A stretch of 64,000 nucleotides of DNA from Streptomyces albogriseolus (GTDB lineage: Bacteria > Actinomycetota > Actinomycetes > Streptomycetales > Streptomycetaceae): positions 1 through 64,000 of the forward strand of contig BMVA01000026.1 in the NCBI GenBank assembly GCA_014650475.1, read 5' to 3'. Made by a program: the position numbers and the translations under genes. Positions 1-9,235 of the stretch are shown here, piece by piece. The notes beneath the pieces were generated by a model. The model ran no database searches and was not told the DNA's origin. It was given only the letters and a program-made list of their open reading frames with translations. The first letter of the stretch is position 1; each line of letters starts with the position of its first letter.

Positions 1-835
1 GATGTGGGAGGCGAACGCCAAGGCCGGGTACGCCTCCCTGTCCTGGGACAAGCCTGGCGTCGCGGACCGCTTCGCGTGGCGGCGGGCAGGGGTGTCGGCC
101 TGGTCGAACGCTCCCGCTGAGCTCACCGGCGGCGGTGCCGCTTCGGCTTCGGGCACTGCGGCGGACAGGCAGCCGCGGTGAGCGGCAACCATTTCCCCGA
201 TGCGTTTCGACAAGCCCTGCCACAAGTGCAAGCGGTCGCTGACCTGCACCGCGTCCGGGGCGCCATTCGGCATGCCCTGTCGGTAGACCAGCGAGCCGTC
301 CCGGCAGACCACCTCAACACCGGGGTGCGCCCGCAGCCAGGTGCTCGGTATCGCGCCCAGCCCACGGCTCGATCGGCAGCCGGGTGTCGGCATCCACCAG
401 CAGGGTTCCGTAGACGTCCGAGTACAGCGCGAAGTCGTCCACGCCCAACACCCGCGGGGTCACTGCCGACGGAAGCGGTAGGCGCGTCAAGTGGAACAGC
501 ACGCTGGTCCGCGACAGCGGCGCCTGCAGGATCCGCAGAAGCCGAGCGCCGCCACGGCCTGCGAGAAGGACTCCGGCCATCTCCACCAGGTGCTGCAACA
601 GTGGGCTGCGGCGCTGGTAACGCACCGCCAGCCCTTCGACCTGCTCCACGAACGTCCGCCGACCGCAGCCCGGGCCGTCACAGAACAAACCCGCACTATA
701 TCAAGGTGCGGGGACATGATCCATCTGAAGTCATCACACTCGCCGACAGTGCCGCTGCCCGTGACGGAACGTCACCGGCCACGTGAACCGCGCGGAACCG
801 CGACCGCAGTCGGGACACGCCACCGTCAACTCCTG
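1..835 (-). pseudogene. ISL3-family transposase remnant, frameshifted, cut by the left edge
   Basis: Read on the minus strand, this stretch gives ISL3-transposase-like blocks in order but in different frames. An N-terminal CPDCGRGSARF zinc-finger-like piece lies near 790-830. The block containing RRTFVEQVEGLAVRYQRR, then RVLGVDDFALYSDVYGTLLVD with its DDE-type Asp, covers about 314-688. Near 200-320, in another frame, comes a stretch like VEVVCRDGSLVYRQG followed by AVQVSDRLHLWQGLSKR. The order and spacing match ISL3 transposases, but at least two frame changes break the gene, so it cannot make an active enzyme. It continues past the left end of the window. The apparent plus-strand reading frame at 2-181 is its shadow. 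Confidence 0.7.
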
Positions 836-904
836 GGTGCCGACCGCGATGCGATCACGCCGGAAGGCCTGCAACAAGGCCCTGCCAACAGCGAGCCGAA
901 ACTG

Positions 905-1620
905 CGGGCCGTCTTCGAGAAAAAGTGACCGTGAAGTTCGACACCGTCCAGACGCCCGCGAAGCTGCGGTGCTCGCGGCCTGGCTGTTGGAACGCTACGG
1001 ATGCCCCGCCGCTCTGCGCAAAGCCAGCCGTCGCAGACTCGTCGAGCTGATCCACCCCAAGGCCCCACGCATGACCACCTGGCTGATCGACGACGTCTTC
1101 GACGCGCTCGACGAACAGACCGTCGTCGTTCCAGGCACCGGCCACCCTCGACGTGGTCATGCCGTCCCTGGCCCGCTCACTCGCGGTCGCCACCAACAAC
1201 GCCGAGCTCTGGAAGCTCAGATCAACGAGTTGCTGGAGGGCCAGCCTTGCCCAGGTCCTGCTGCCCAGCGTCGGCGTCCGATCGCCGCAGTCCTCCTGGT
1301 TACCGTCAGCGACGGGCGCCGGCTTCCCCACAGCCAAGCACCTCGTCTCCTACGCCCGGCCTCACCCCGACTAGGAAGCAGTCGGGTACCTCGATCCACG
1401 GCGAACACTCGCTCAGAGGCGTCAACCGGCAGTTCAAACGCGCGATGTTCCTCTCCGCGTTTGCCTTGCACCACACGGCCTCCCGTGGCTATGCGACCGC
1501 TGCCGGAACCGCGGCAAGGCCTACGCACAAGTCCTCCTCCGCCGGGCCCGCCAAAGACACAAAAGCACCTCGCTCCACCAGGGGAGGCCGACGAGCAGCA
1601 GATAGATTCCGTCCGCCATT
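905..1620 (+). pseudogene. IS110-family transposase remnant, frameshifted
   Basis: Three consecutive IS110 blocks appear in different plus-strand frames. The first is LLERYGCPAALRKASRRRL with PKAPRMTTWLIDDVFDALDE near 970-1130. The second is a middle piece, ALEAQINELLEG and AAVLLVTVSDG, near 1210-1310. The third is the C-terminal transposase_20-like piece GTSIHGEHSLRG...NRQFKRAMFLSAFALHH near 1385-1475. Intact IS110 transposases are about 400 aa, and here only the C-terminal half survives, with at least two frame changes. Next to the ISL3 remnant it marks the left border of the accessory island as an insertion hot spot. Confidence 0.7.
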
Positions 1621-1690
1621 AAGCCGTCCGACCAGGAAGTATCACCACATCCGGCCAACCCTCCCTTCGGAGGGGCGACCCAGAGGCTTG

Positions 1691-1706
1691 CTATGTAACA
1701 TGTCAC
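1691..1706 (-). promoter_or_regulatory. GTGACAT box 1, upstream of the secreted protease
   Basis: On the minus strand this reads GTGACATGTTACATAG. The first 12 bases form a near-dyad (GTRAC-N2-RTYAC). It lies about 105 bp before the protease start in a locally AT-richer stretch. The GTGACAT core recurs upstream of the collagenase, the ALDH-like gene, the GntR gene and the hydroxyproline genes. Binding by the local GntR regulator is inferred. Confidence 0.5.
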
Positions 1707-1811
1707 CCTCCATATTGTTCCCTGTCATGTCCCCGACGCCGGGCGTTCATGGCCGCGTCGAGTAAGGCGCTCCCTCCGTTCGGCGTTTGTTCCATTACAG
1801 GGAGGTGCTCC

Positions 1812-3041
1812 ATGCACGGTGCTCCATTACGGCTGTCAGGGCCGATAGGAGCGGCGGTGACTGCTCTGATCGCTGCGCTCCTTCTCGCACCGGTGGCTTC
1901 GGCCCGTGAAGATGTCCCGGCCCGGCCGGGCCCGAACGCGCAGCAGAAAGCCGCGGTGGCCCAACTGGTCAAGGACTATGGCGTCTCAACCCAGGAAGGG
2001 GAGCGACGCATAGCGCGGCAGGACGAGCAGGCCGCCCTCGCGACCAAGCTGCGTGAGAAGCTCGGCGCACGATTCGGTGGGGCGTGGGTAGATCATGAAC
2101 GAGGGGGGAGACTGAGGGTCGCAGTGACCGAGAAGTCCTCAGCATCGGTCGTGAACACCTCGGCTCCGGAGCAGGCGGCGGTCGAGGCCGTGCTCGTCGA
2201 ACGCAGCATGGCCGAACTGCAGAAGATGTCGGACATGCTGGGCAAACGAATCGCCAAGGCGAACGAGGGGGCGCAGCATGGTCTCCAGTCCGCCGTGGTG
2301 ACCGAGAAAAACGTGCTGCGGCTGGATCTCCCGCGAGGAAAGAAGCTGACGGACAAGCAACGGCGCGTCGTGCGCTGGGCCGAGCACACGTTCGGAGATG
2401 CACTGGTCGTCGACAGCTACCGACACGCCTCCCGGCCGGTGTACTGCGGTGGCCAGTATTCGTGCGACCCACCGCTGCGCTCGGGACTGGCCATCTACGG
2501 CGGCAACACCCGTTGCACCAGCGCCTTCATGGCCTATGACCGCTACGGCTACTACATGATGACCGCCGGGCACTGCACCGAAGCCGCCTCCTACTGGGAG
2601 GTGCCGACCTACAGCTACGGCTACCAGGGCGTGGGTAGCACGGCGGACTACCACTTCGGCTACTACGGCGACTACGCCGTAGTGCGGATCAGCGACACCG
2701 CGTTCTGGCAGCCGCGGGGCTGGGTCTACACCACGCAGCCCATCCGGAGCTGGGACTACGACTATGTGGGCCAGTACGTCTGCAAGCAGGGTTCCACCAC
2801 CGGCTACACCTGCGGGCAGATCACGGACACCAACGCCACCGTCCACTACCCCGGACGCACCCTGACCGGCATGACCTGGAGCACGGCGTGTGTGGCACCG
2901 GGAGACAGTGGCAGCGGTGTCTACGACGGTTCCACTGCCCATGGCATCCTCAGTGGTGGCCCCAACAGCGGATGCGGCATGATCCACGAGCCGATCAGCC
3001 GTGCCCTGTCCTCCCTGGGAGTCAGCCTGTTGGCCGGCTGA
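1812..3041 (+). CDS. Secreted chymotrypsin-fold serine protease (S1 family, streptogrisin/alpha-lytic type)
   Basis: The product is a 409-aa pre-pro-protease. An ATG at 1812 follows a GGGAGG ribosome site and starts a signal peptide (residues 1-31, hydrophobic core, cleavage after VASA). A long charged pro-region (about 32-205) is typical of alpha-lytic-type proteases that need a chaperone segment. The mature domain shows the catalytic triad: His254 in MMTAGHC, Asp287 in GDYAVVRI and Ser366 in GDSGSG. Paired cysteines (Cys235/Cys255 and others) fit an extracellular, disulphide-bonded enzyme. It is rich in Tyr. It lies just upstream of a collagenase in the same direction, with a shared GTGACAT box before it, so a role in digesting collagen or gelatin peptides is likely. 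The exact cleavage preference cannot be told from sequence. Confidence 0.9.
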   Translation: MHGAPLRLSGPIGAAVTALIAALLLAPVASAREDVPARPGPNAQQKAAVAQLVKDYGVSTQEGERRIARQDEQAALATKLREKLGARFGGAWVDHERGGRLRVAVTEKSSASVVNTSAPEQAAVEAVLVERSMAELQKMSDMLGKRIAKANEGAQHGLQSAVVTEKNVLRLDLPRGKKLTDKQRRVVRWAEHTFGDALVVDSYRHASRPVYCGGQYSCDPPLRSGLAIYGGNTRCTSAFMAYDRYGYYMMTAGHCTEAASYWEVPTYSYGYQGVGSTADYHFGYYGDYAVVRISDTAFWQPRGWVYTTQPIRSWDYDYVGQYVCKQGSTTGYTCGQITDTNATVHYPGRTLTGMTWSTACVAPGDSGSGVYDGSTAHGILSGGPNSGCGMIHEPISRALSSLGVSLLAG

Positions 3042-3141
3042 CCAGGAAGGCGCTGTCGCACGAGATGCGGAACGTGTGACAGCACGCTTGACCGACGAGC
3101 CAGACAAGCGTGAGTTCCTGCATTCCGCACCCATTCGGAGC

Positions 3142-3172
3142 GACCATGCAATGTCACCTGTTGCATTGCATG
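3142..3172. promoter_or_regulatory. GTGACAT box 2 within an inverted repeat, upstream of the collagenase
   Basis: The plus strand reads ATGCAATG, ten bases, then CATTGCAT (3147-3172): an exact 8-bp inverted repeat. The ten-base spacer begins with TCAC, so the left arm and spacer together hold ATGTCAC. On the minus strand this is GTGACATTGCATGGTC, the shared box. It is about 110-140 bp before the collagenase start, a plausible place for a regulator to act. I see no obvious -10/-35 pair. Confidence 0.5.
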
Positions 3173-3280
3173 TCGCGCTGCTGGCGCCCGGAGGAGTGCC
3201 CTCCGGAGTTCCTCCGGGTTGCCGGGACCACAAGCCGGCCGTGTCTTCCGCACGGCCGCTCCTCTTCCAGGAGGCAGTGA

Positions 3281-5881
3281 GTGAAAAGAAGTCTTGAGCG
3301 ACCACATCTCGTGAGGCTGAGCGGGCTGATATTGACGCTGTGTCTCGGGACTGGGCTGCTCACCGCTCCGAGTTACGCCGCTTCGGCTCCCGCGGTCCAA
3401 GAGGCGACCGGACAGCACGCTCGCGAGGATGTGCCGCCGCCACAGGCCTCGCTGCAGACAGACGCGGGCGAAGACCCTGAGCATGTATGGGGCAAGCCAC
3501 TGAAGGTCGAGGAGCGGGCACCGCTTCCGTCGACCACGGACGCGCTGCGGCGGGACTACGACGACCCGGCCTCTCCCACACCGCTTCAGAGGCCCTCCAT
3601 GCAAGCACACCCTGAGAAGGCTGGGGGCAAGGCGAAGGTTGCCGCTGCCGCGGACTGCCACCCGAAGGATTTCACCAGCCGTTCGGGGCACGCCCTGATC
3701 CAGCAGATCAAGGCATCCACAACCGACTGCATCAACACGCTGTTCAACCTCAGCGGGAGCGAAGCACACCGAGCCTTCCGCGAAGACCGGATGACGAGCG
3801 TCGCATACGCCCTGCGTGACGACTCCGCCTCCTACCCAGGCAACAGCAGCACCGGCACACCCCAGCTCGTGCTCTACCTGCGCGCCGGCTACTACGCACA
3901 CTGGCACAACGAAGCCACTGTGGGTGCCTACGGCCCGAAGCTGCGCACTGCCATCCGTGCTGGACTCGACGCGTTCTTCGCCAGCCCCCGCTCCCGGGAC
4001 GTCACCGACGCCAACGGCGAAACCCTTGCCGAAGCGATCACCCTGATCGACAGCGCCGAGGAGAATGCCCGTTACCTGTACGTCGTCAAGCGTCTGCTGA
4101 CGGACTACAACTCCTCGTGGAACTCCTCTTGGTGGATGCTCACCGCGGTCAACAACGTGCACACCGTTCTCTTCCGCGGCCACCAGGCGCCCGGCTTCGT
4201 GAACGCGGTGTCCTCCGACCGGAGCACCCTCAACGCCCTGTACGAGTTCGCCTCCTCACACAGGAAGCTCCTCGGCACCGACCAGAGCTATCTCGCCTCC
4301 AACGCCGGACGTGAGCTCGCCCGGTTCCTGCAGCACGACTCAATGCAGAAGACGGTCCGGCCGCAGGTGGCCGCGCTGTTGAGCAAGAGCTCTCTCAAGG
4401 GGGTCACCGCTCCGCTGTGGGTCGGCGTCGCCGAAATGACCAACAGCTACGACAATGCCAAGTGCGGCTACTACGGCACCTGCAACCTCCAGCAACGCCT
4501 GACGGCCAGCGTACTGGTGATCAATCACACCTGCAGCGCCAGCCTCCGCATCCGCGCCCAGGAGATGACTTCGGCGCAACTGGCATCCACCTGCCGCAGC
4601 CTGGCCAACCAGGATGCCTACTTCCACAGCGTCGCCAAGGACAGCGGGCCTGTCGCGGGCGACCGCAACACAAGCCTCGAAGTGGTCGTCTACAACAGCA
4701 GCACCGACTACCAGACCTACGCCGGGGCCGACTGGGGCATCAACACAAACAACGGTGGCATGTACCTCGAGGGCAACCCCTCTGCGGCCGGCAACCAGGC
4801 CAGGTTCATCGCCTACGAGGCCGAATGGGTGCGCCCGGACTTCGAGATCTGGAACCTCAACCACGAGTACACCCACTACCTCGACGGCCGCTTCAACATG
4901 TACGGCGACTTCAACGCCAACGTCTCGACACCGACCATCTGGTGGATCGAGGGCTTCGCCGAGTACGTGTCCTACTCCTACCGCAACCTGCGCTACGACG
5001 CCGCCATCACCGAGGCCGGCAAACGCACCTATGCGCTGAGCACACTGTTCGATACCACTTACAGCCACGACAGCACACGCGTGTACCGATGGGGCTACCT
5101 CGCCGTGCGCTACATGCTCCAGTCCCATCGAGCCGAACTCGACACCGTCCTGGGTTACTACCGCACCGGTAGCTGGAACACTGCGCGCTCCTACCTCACT
5201 GGCAGCATAGGCACACGCTACGACAGCGACTGGTACAACTGGCTGTCACGCTGCGCGGCCGGCGATTGCGGGGGCTCCACCAACCCGCCAGGCAACCAGG
5301 CACCCACCGCGGCGTTCGACGTCTCCGTCAGTGGCCTGACGGCCAACTTCACCGACCGCTCCACAGACTCTGACGGCACCATTTCCTCACGTTCGTGGGA
5401 CTTCGGCGACGGCACGACCTCCACCGCGGCCAACCCGGTCAAGAACTACCCAGCCGCCGGCACCTACACCGTGACGCTGAAGGTCACCGACGACAAGGGC
5501 GCCACCGGCACCGCGACCCAGAGCATCGCCATCGGCGGCGCCGATGCCACTCCGGAATGCACGGGCACGGACACCCGGGAACTCAACCGCAACTGCAAGC
5601 GAAGCAACCTGTCCGCGACTGCGGGAAACTACGCCTATCTCTACATCTACATCCCTTCCGGCGTCCAGCAGTTGAAGATCACTTCGTCTGGTGGCACCGG
5701 CAACGCCGACCTCTACTACAGCAACAGCACCTGGGCCACCACTTCCAGCTACACCAGCAGGTCCACAGGCGCAGGTAACAGCGAAATACTCAGCATCACC
5801 AACCCGGTCGCCGGCTGGAACTACATCAGCTTGGCTGCCGCGACGGACTTCTCGGGAGTAACCGTCAAGACCGAGTACTGA
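3281..5881 (+). CDS. Secreted M9-family collagenase with PKD and PPC-like domains
   Basis: This 866-aa protein starts with GTG after a GGAGG site. Residues 1-35 form a signal peptide (Lys/Arg start, hydrophobic core, ASA). Residues about 110-400 resemble the collagenase activator domain. The zinc-peptidase domain has HEYTH (HExxH, near residue 528) and a downstream Glu in WWIEGFAEY about 28 residues later, the arrangement of M9 gluzincin collagenases. A PKD domain follows (about 670-755, with SWDFGDGTTS) and then a PPC-like domain (about 760-866) with Tyr-rich strands, both usually used to bind or swell collagen fibres. The length fits actinobacterial M9 enzymes. It should cut native or denatured collagen outside the cell. 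Hydroxyproline-degrading genes downstream support that substrate. Confidence 0.93.
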   Translation: MKRSLERPHLVRLSGLILTLCLGTGLLTAPSYAASAPAVQEATGQHAREDVPPPQASLQTDAGEDPEHVWGKPLKVEERAPLPSTTDALRRDYDDPASPTPLQRPSMQAHPEKAGGKAKVAAAADCHPKDFTSRSGHALIQQIKASTTDCINTLFNLSGSEAHRAFREDRMTSVAYALRDDSASYPGNSSTGTPQLVLYLRAGYYAHWHNEATVGAYGPKLRTAIRAGLDAFFASPRSRDVTDANGETLAEAITLIDSAEENARYLYVVKRLLTDYNSSWNSSWWMLTAVNNVHTVLFRGHQAPGFVNAVSSDRSTLNALYEFASSHRKLLGTDQSYLASNAGRELARFLQHDSMQKTVRPQVAALLSKSSLKGVTAPLWVGVAEMTNSYDNAKCGYYGTCNLQQRLTASVLVINHTCSASLRIRAQEMTSAQLASTCRSLANQDAYFHSVAKDSGPVAGDRNTSLEVVVYNSSTDYQTYAGADWGINTNNGGMYLEGNPSAAGNQARFIAYEAEWVRPDFEIWNLNHEYTHYLDGRFNMYGDFNANVSTPTIWWIEGFAEYVSYSYRNLRYDAAITEAGKRTYALSTLFDTTYSHDSTRVYRWGYLAVRYMLQSHRAELDTVLGYYRTGSWNTARSYLTGSIGTRYDSDWYNWLSRCAAGDCGGSTNPPGNQAPTAAFDVSVSGLTANFTDRSTDSDGTISSRSWDFGDGTTSTAANPVKNYPAAGTYTVTLKVTDDKGATGTATQSIAIGGADATPECTGTDTRELNRNCKRSNLSATAGNYAYLYIYIPSGVQQLKITSSGGTGNADLYYSNSTWATTSSYTSRSTGAGNSEILSITNPVAGWNYISLAAATDFSGVTVKTEY

Positions 5882-5902
5882 GCCCTGACCCACCGCCGAC
5901 TG

Positions 5903-5938
5903 CCGGGGCGGGCGCGAGGATCCTCGCGCCCGCCCCGG
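5903..5938 (+). terminator. Perfect 18-bp palindrome after the collagenase
   Basis: The 36-nt segment is an exact inverted repeat with no spacer (16-bp stem and GATC loop if folded as RNA), starting 21 nt after the collagenase stop. There is no U-run, which is usual for Streptomyces terminators. It probably ends the collagenase transcript. Confidence 0.75.
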
Positions 5939-6000
5939 CCTCTGCGTCTACTCCAGGACGAGGGTGCGGCCTTCGAAGCACCCGGCTAGCTCGGCGGCAT

Positions 6001-6016
6001 GTGACATATTACTGTG
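6001..6016 (+). promoter_or_regulatory. GTGACAT box 3, upstream of the ALDH-like gene
   Basis: It reads GTGACATATTACTGTG, with the dyad form GTGAC-AT-ATTAC, about 240 bp before the start of the ALDH-like gene. It shares GGCATGTGACAT with the divergent hydroxyproline promoter box on its minus strand. The stretch 5939-6258 holds nothing else I can identify. A short minus-strand tail at 5948-6003 ending GRTLVLE may be an oxidoreductase scrap. Confidence 0.45.
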
Positions 6017-6258
6017 GTTTCCGAAAAAACCCCCTCGACGAGGCGCCATCCGTCCGAGGAGCGTCGGCACTGCGGAACTCCATGACGCGGGCTTCGCCCC
6101 CACGGGGTGCAGGAGCGAAGGCCGCCCGCAGGCTCCTGTGAGCACCGACGGAAGCAGACGGCCCCACCTCCGGCTGCGACGCAAGCGCAGGCACCAACAG
6201 ACGCCCCCCACGCTGGTCAGGCCCCTCTGCACCACGACTTCACTCCGGAAGGCCCCCT

Positions 6259-7677
6259 GTGAACATCTCCCCCGGCCTGGTGGCCGACAGCGTGGTGATC
6301 TCCCACAATCCCTCCGACCCCGGTGACGTGCTCATTGAGCTGTACGGCTGCAGTCCTGAGACCGTCACACGAGCAGTGCAGCGGGCCGCGCGTGCCCAGA
6401 CCGCGTGGCTCGCCGCGGGCGCGGCCGCGCGATCTGCGGCCCTGCACCGTGTCGGGGACGCCTTGGACGCCGCGCATGAAGAGCTGACGGGACTCCTGGT
6501 TCGAGAGGTCGGCAAACCGCTCATGGAGGCCCGCGAGGAACTCACACGCGCGGTGGCGATCTGGCGCTACTACGCCCAGCTACCCCAGGACGCCCCGAGA
6601 GCGGTCCACGAGCCGACCTCTGGACCCGGGCTCCTGCTTACTCGTCGTCGTCCGCGCGGTGTCGCCGGACTGATCACCTCCTGGCAGTTCCCGCTGGCCG
6701 GGCCGTCCTGGAAGGCAGCTCCTGCTCTGGCGGCCGGCAACACCGTGATCGTCAAACCTGCACCGGAGGCCACCGCGTGCGCTCTGCGCCTGGCGGAGAT
6801 CCTGAAGGGAGTCCTCCCCCCGGACGTCCTGCAGGTCGCCCCCGGAGGCCCTAAAATCGGGGCCACTCTGGTCAGCCTGGCTGATGTGGTGTCCTTCGCC
6901 GGATCGCCCGCGGTCGGTACTGCGGTGGTATGTGCCGCAGCATCCCGCGGCGTGCCTGTACAAACGGAAATGAGCGGACAAAGCGCTGCCGTGGTGCTAC
7001 CGGATGCCAACGTGGCACGCGCCGCCACAGACATCGCTGCGGCGATCGCCGGCTACGCGGGCCAGAAACGCACCACTACCAAAAGAGTGATCGCCGTAGA
7101 GAGCGTTTTGCCCAAGCTGCGCGAGGCGTTGCGGCAGGCTTTCCACACCTTGTCTGCCCGCGATCCGAATAGGGCCGATGCGGTGTGCGGCCCTGTCATT
7201 TCGAAGGCGGCTCGTGACCGCGTCATCCACGCCAGGGACAGCGCTCTTGCTTCTGGGGCACATGTGCTGGCGGGGGCACCCCAGGGCGGTTGGAAGCAGA
7301 CACCGGGCTGGTTCATCGACCCGATCTTGCTGGAGAACGTGCCCGGCGATCACGCCCTCAATCATGAGGGCATTTGCGGTCCTGTCGCGGTGCTGTCAAG
7401 GGCGGCGAGCTTCGACGAGGCGATCCGGGCTGCGAACAGTGGCCGCTGGGGGGTGGTGTCCTCACTGCATACAAGCGATCTGGAGAAGGCACTTTCGGCG
7501 GTCGACCGCCTGAACACGGAAATGGTGCGGGTGAATGCGCCAACCACCGGTGTCGAGTTCCTTCTCCCCTTCGAACGGGAGAAGGAACCCGGCAAAGTAC
7601 GAGAGAAGGATCGCGCCACGATGGAGTTCTACACCTCCACCCGAACAGTGTCCCTTCTGCCCACCACATCTGCTTGA
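6259..7677 (+). CDS. Aldehyde-dehydrogenase-like protein lacking catalytic Cys
   Basis: This 472-aa protein has the full length and fold signatures of the NAD(P)-dependent aldehyde dehydrogenase superfamily: PALAAGNTVIVKPAPEA, the Glu base in QTEMSG (residue 237), HEGICGP and MVRVNAPTTGVE. Key residues are replaced. The catalytic Cys in the usual GQ(K)CT block is Arg271 (GQKRTTTKR, codon CGC at 7069-7071). The oxyanion Asn of WNFP is Gln (SWQFP). The ExFGP Phe is Cys, and the PFGG motif reads PFERE. The frame is nonetheless open from a GTG start to the stop. By similarity it is closest to 2-oxoglutarate-semialdehyde or related dehydrogenases. It is either a decaying duplicate replaced by the intact enzyme at 15267, or a non-catalytic protein. 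Dehydrogenase activity is not expected. Confidence 0.8.
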   Translation: MNISPGLVADSVVISHNPSDPGDVLIELYGCSPETVTRAVQRAARAQTAWLAAGAAARSAALHRVGDALDAAHEELTGLLVREVGKPLMEAREELTRAVAIWRYYAQLPQDAPRAVHEPTSGPGLLLTRRRPRGVAGLITSWQFPLAGPSWKAAPALAAGNTVIVKPAPEATACALRLAEILKGVLPPDVLQVAPGGPKIGATLVSLADVVSFAGSPAVGTAVVCAAASRGVPVQTEMSGQSAAVVLPDANVARAATDIAAAIAGYAGQKRTTTKRVIAVESVLPKLREALRQAFHTLSARDPNRADAVCGPVISKAARDRVIHARDSALASGAHVLAGAPQGGWKQTPGWFIDPILLENVPGDHALNHEGICGPVAVLSRAASFDEAIRAANSGRWGVVSSLHTSDLEKALSAVDRLNTEMVRVNAPTTGVEFLLPFEREKEPGKVREKDRATMEFYTSTRTVSLLPTTSA

Positions 7678-7750
7678 GCCCGCCACGAGGAGGGGGCCTG
7701 CCGGGTGCGACCTTGCCGGCCGCACCCGGCTGGGCGCGCAGTCGAGCAAC

Positions 7751-7773
7751 GTGACATTGTATAGTGGGGTAAC
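7751..7773 (+). promoter_or_regulatory. GTGACAT box 4 in the GntR gene promoter
   Basis: GTGACATTGTATAGTG followed by GGGTAAC lies 20-42 bp before the regulator start. It sits on top of a likely -10 (TATAGT). This placement suits autoregulation by the GntR protein. A GTGAC...GTAAC pair 22 bp apart could be the two half-sites. Confidence 0.5.
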
Positions 7774-7792
7774 AAATCCACGGAGGGATCCC

Positions 7793-8509
7793 ATGAGCGA
7801 GCTGAAGCCGCGCACACTCATCTCGGTACAGAAGCACCTGCGTGACCAGGTGGCCAACGCCCTCCGCGCAGCACTTATCGCAGGCGACCTCAAGCCCGGA
7901 GTGATCTACTCCGCCCCCACCCTTGCGGCCGAGTATGGCGTCTCCGCGACTCCTGTACGCGAGGCCATGCTGGACCTGGCGCGCGAAGGTCTGGTTGAGG
8001 CTGTACGCAACAAGGGGTTTCGCGTCACCGAACTGTCCGAGCGCGACTTGGACGAGTTCACCGAGATTCGCTCCCTCATCGAGATCCCGACCGTCGGCCG
8101 GGTCACACGGTCGGCCTCACGGGAAGAGCTGGAGGCCCTGCGCCCCGTGGCCGAGGAGATCGTGGCCGCCGCAAGCACTGGCGACCTCATCGGCTACTTG
8201 GAATCGGACCGTCGCTTCCATCTCGATCTGCTCGCCCTGGCCGGCAATTCCCGCCTCGTCGAGACTGTGGCCGACCTGCGCAAACGCTCCCGACTGTACG
8301 GTCTGACAGAGCTCGCGGAAGCCGGGGCGCTGGTGGCCTCCGCACAGGAGCACACCGCATTGCTCGACCTCATGCTGTCCGGTGACGCCGCAGCAGCCGA
8401 GGAGCACATGCGCCATCACCTTGCCCACGTTCGAACCTTGTGGGCAGCCCGGAAGCAGGAGAAGGCCACGGGACGCAACCTCTCCAAGCGGAAGCTGGGT
8501 ACCCGTTGA
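7793..8509 (+). CDS. GntR/FCD-family transcriptional regulator
   Basis: This 238-aa protein starts at an ATG 6 nt after GGAGGG. Residues 12-78 form a GntR winged helix-turn-helix, with the recognition region APTLAAEYGVSATPVREAM. Residues about 90-225 form an FCD ligand-binding helical bundle, with its typical metal/ligand residues in RRFHLDLLALAGN and the late His in MRHHLAHV. FCD regulators sense carboxylic acids, and many govern amino acid or sugar-acid catabolism. Between the ALDH-like gene and the hydroxyproline genes, with a GTGACAT box over its own promoter, it is the best candidate to control the collagen/hydroxyproline set. The inducer could be hydroxyproline or a pathway intermediate (inference). 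Confidence 0.88.
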   Translation: MSELKPRTLISVQKHLRDQVANALRAALIAGDLKPGVIYSAPTLAAEYGVSATPVREAMLDLAREGLVEAVRNKGFRVTELSERDLDEFTEIRSLIEIPTVGRVTRSASREELEALRPVAEEIVAAASTGDLIGYLESDRRFHLDLLALAGNSRLVETVADLRKRSRLYGLTELAEAGALVASAQEHTALLDLMLSGDAAAAEEHMRHHLAHVRTLWAARKQEKATGRNLSKRKLGTR

Positions 8510-9235
8510 TTTCCCTACGCAGTCGGCGATCTGACGGGATCAAGTGACCAGCGAGAACACTTCAGCACTCCTCCGGGAGTGCCTGCCCCGTCGAGCCGCA
8601 TGCGTACGCCCCGACGCGCGCAGGGAGCCCTCTGTTGACGGCGGGTCGTCACTCTCCCATCCGAAACGCGCGCATGCCCTGATCGACATTGCCGTCCGCG
8701 TCTTGGACGATCAGTAACGTTCGGCAGGAGCCTCCCCCACGCAGCAGCGCCTTGTGCATGGCCAGGCGAGGCGGCCCAGCCTTCGCCCGTGAACCGCTCG
8801 CTGGGATCAGCGGACCAGGGGTGCCGCAGAATACGAAGGATGACTTCCAGTTTCCCCTCAGTGCAATTTTACATTATTGTGTAACACGTCACTTGAAGAA
8901 GGGGTGCTCCTTACCCCTGAGCGAGGTAGACATGGGCCTGCTTCCCGCTATCGGCCTCCCACGCGGGATGACGCAAGCACGAAGAGCAGTTCGACTCGCC
9001 CTTGAACGGACGGCACCCCCCCTTCAGAAGGGCGCGCCCTGCCCTTACTTGGGTGGACGACTGAGTCAGCCAGAACAGTCCGAAGGAAAACTACGCCCTC
9101 GATGCACAGGATCCTCGTCAGCTCACAGGACGGAGTGCAACGACGACCGACGTCGACTCGAGCCCAGGTCATCAGGAGTGGAAACCCTTAACAGGTCATG
9201 GAACCGCGATCCACAGCGCGTACGGAGGAACCCAC
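8510..9235. other. Intergenic stretch with one AT-rich box, no gene
   Basis: I find no convincing coding region here. The plus-strand open frame at 8689-9249 has no family features or good ribosome site. The notable part is an AT-rich island at 8860-8895. It contains, on the minus strand, GTGACGTGTTACACAA (8877-8892), a variant of the shared GTGACAT box with the same GTGAC-N2-GTTAC dyad. It may be the control region of a gene since lost, or a distant site of the regulon. Confidence 0.4.

Noticed and set aside
2-181. Plus-strand reading frame (MWEANAKAGYASLSWDK...) at the left edge
   Set aside because: It lies antisense to the ISL3-like remnant, whose minus-strand blocks are recognisable; the frame has no family features.
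1749-1811. Earlier in-frame start for the secreted protease
   Set aside because: The ATG at 1812 follows GGGAGG and gives a normal signal peptide; the extension adds 21 non-signal residues.
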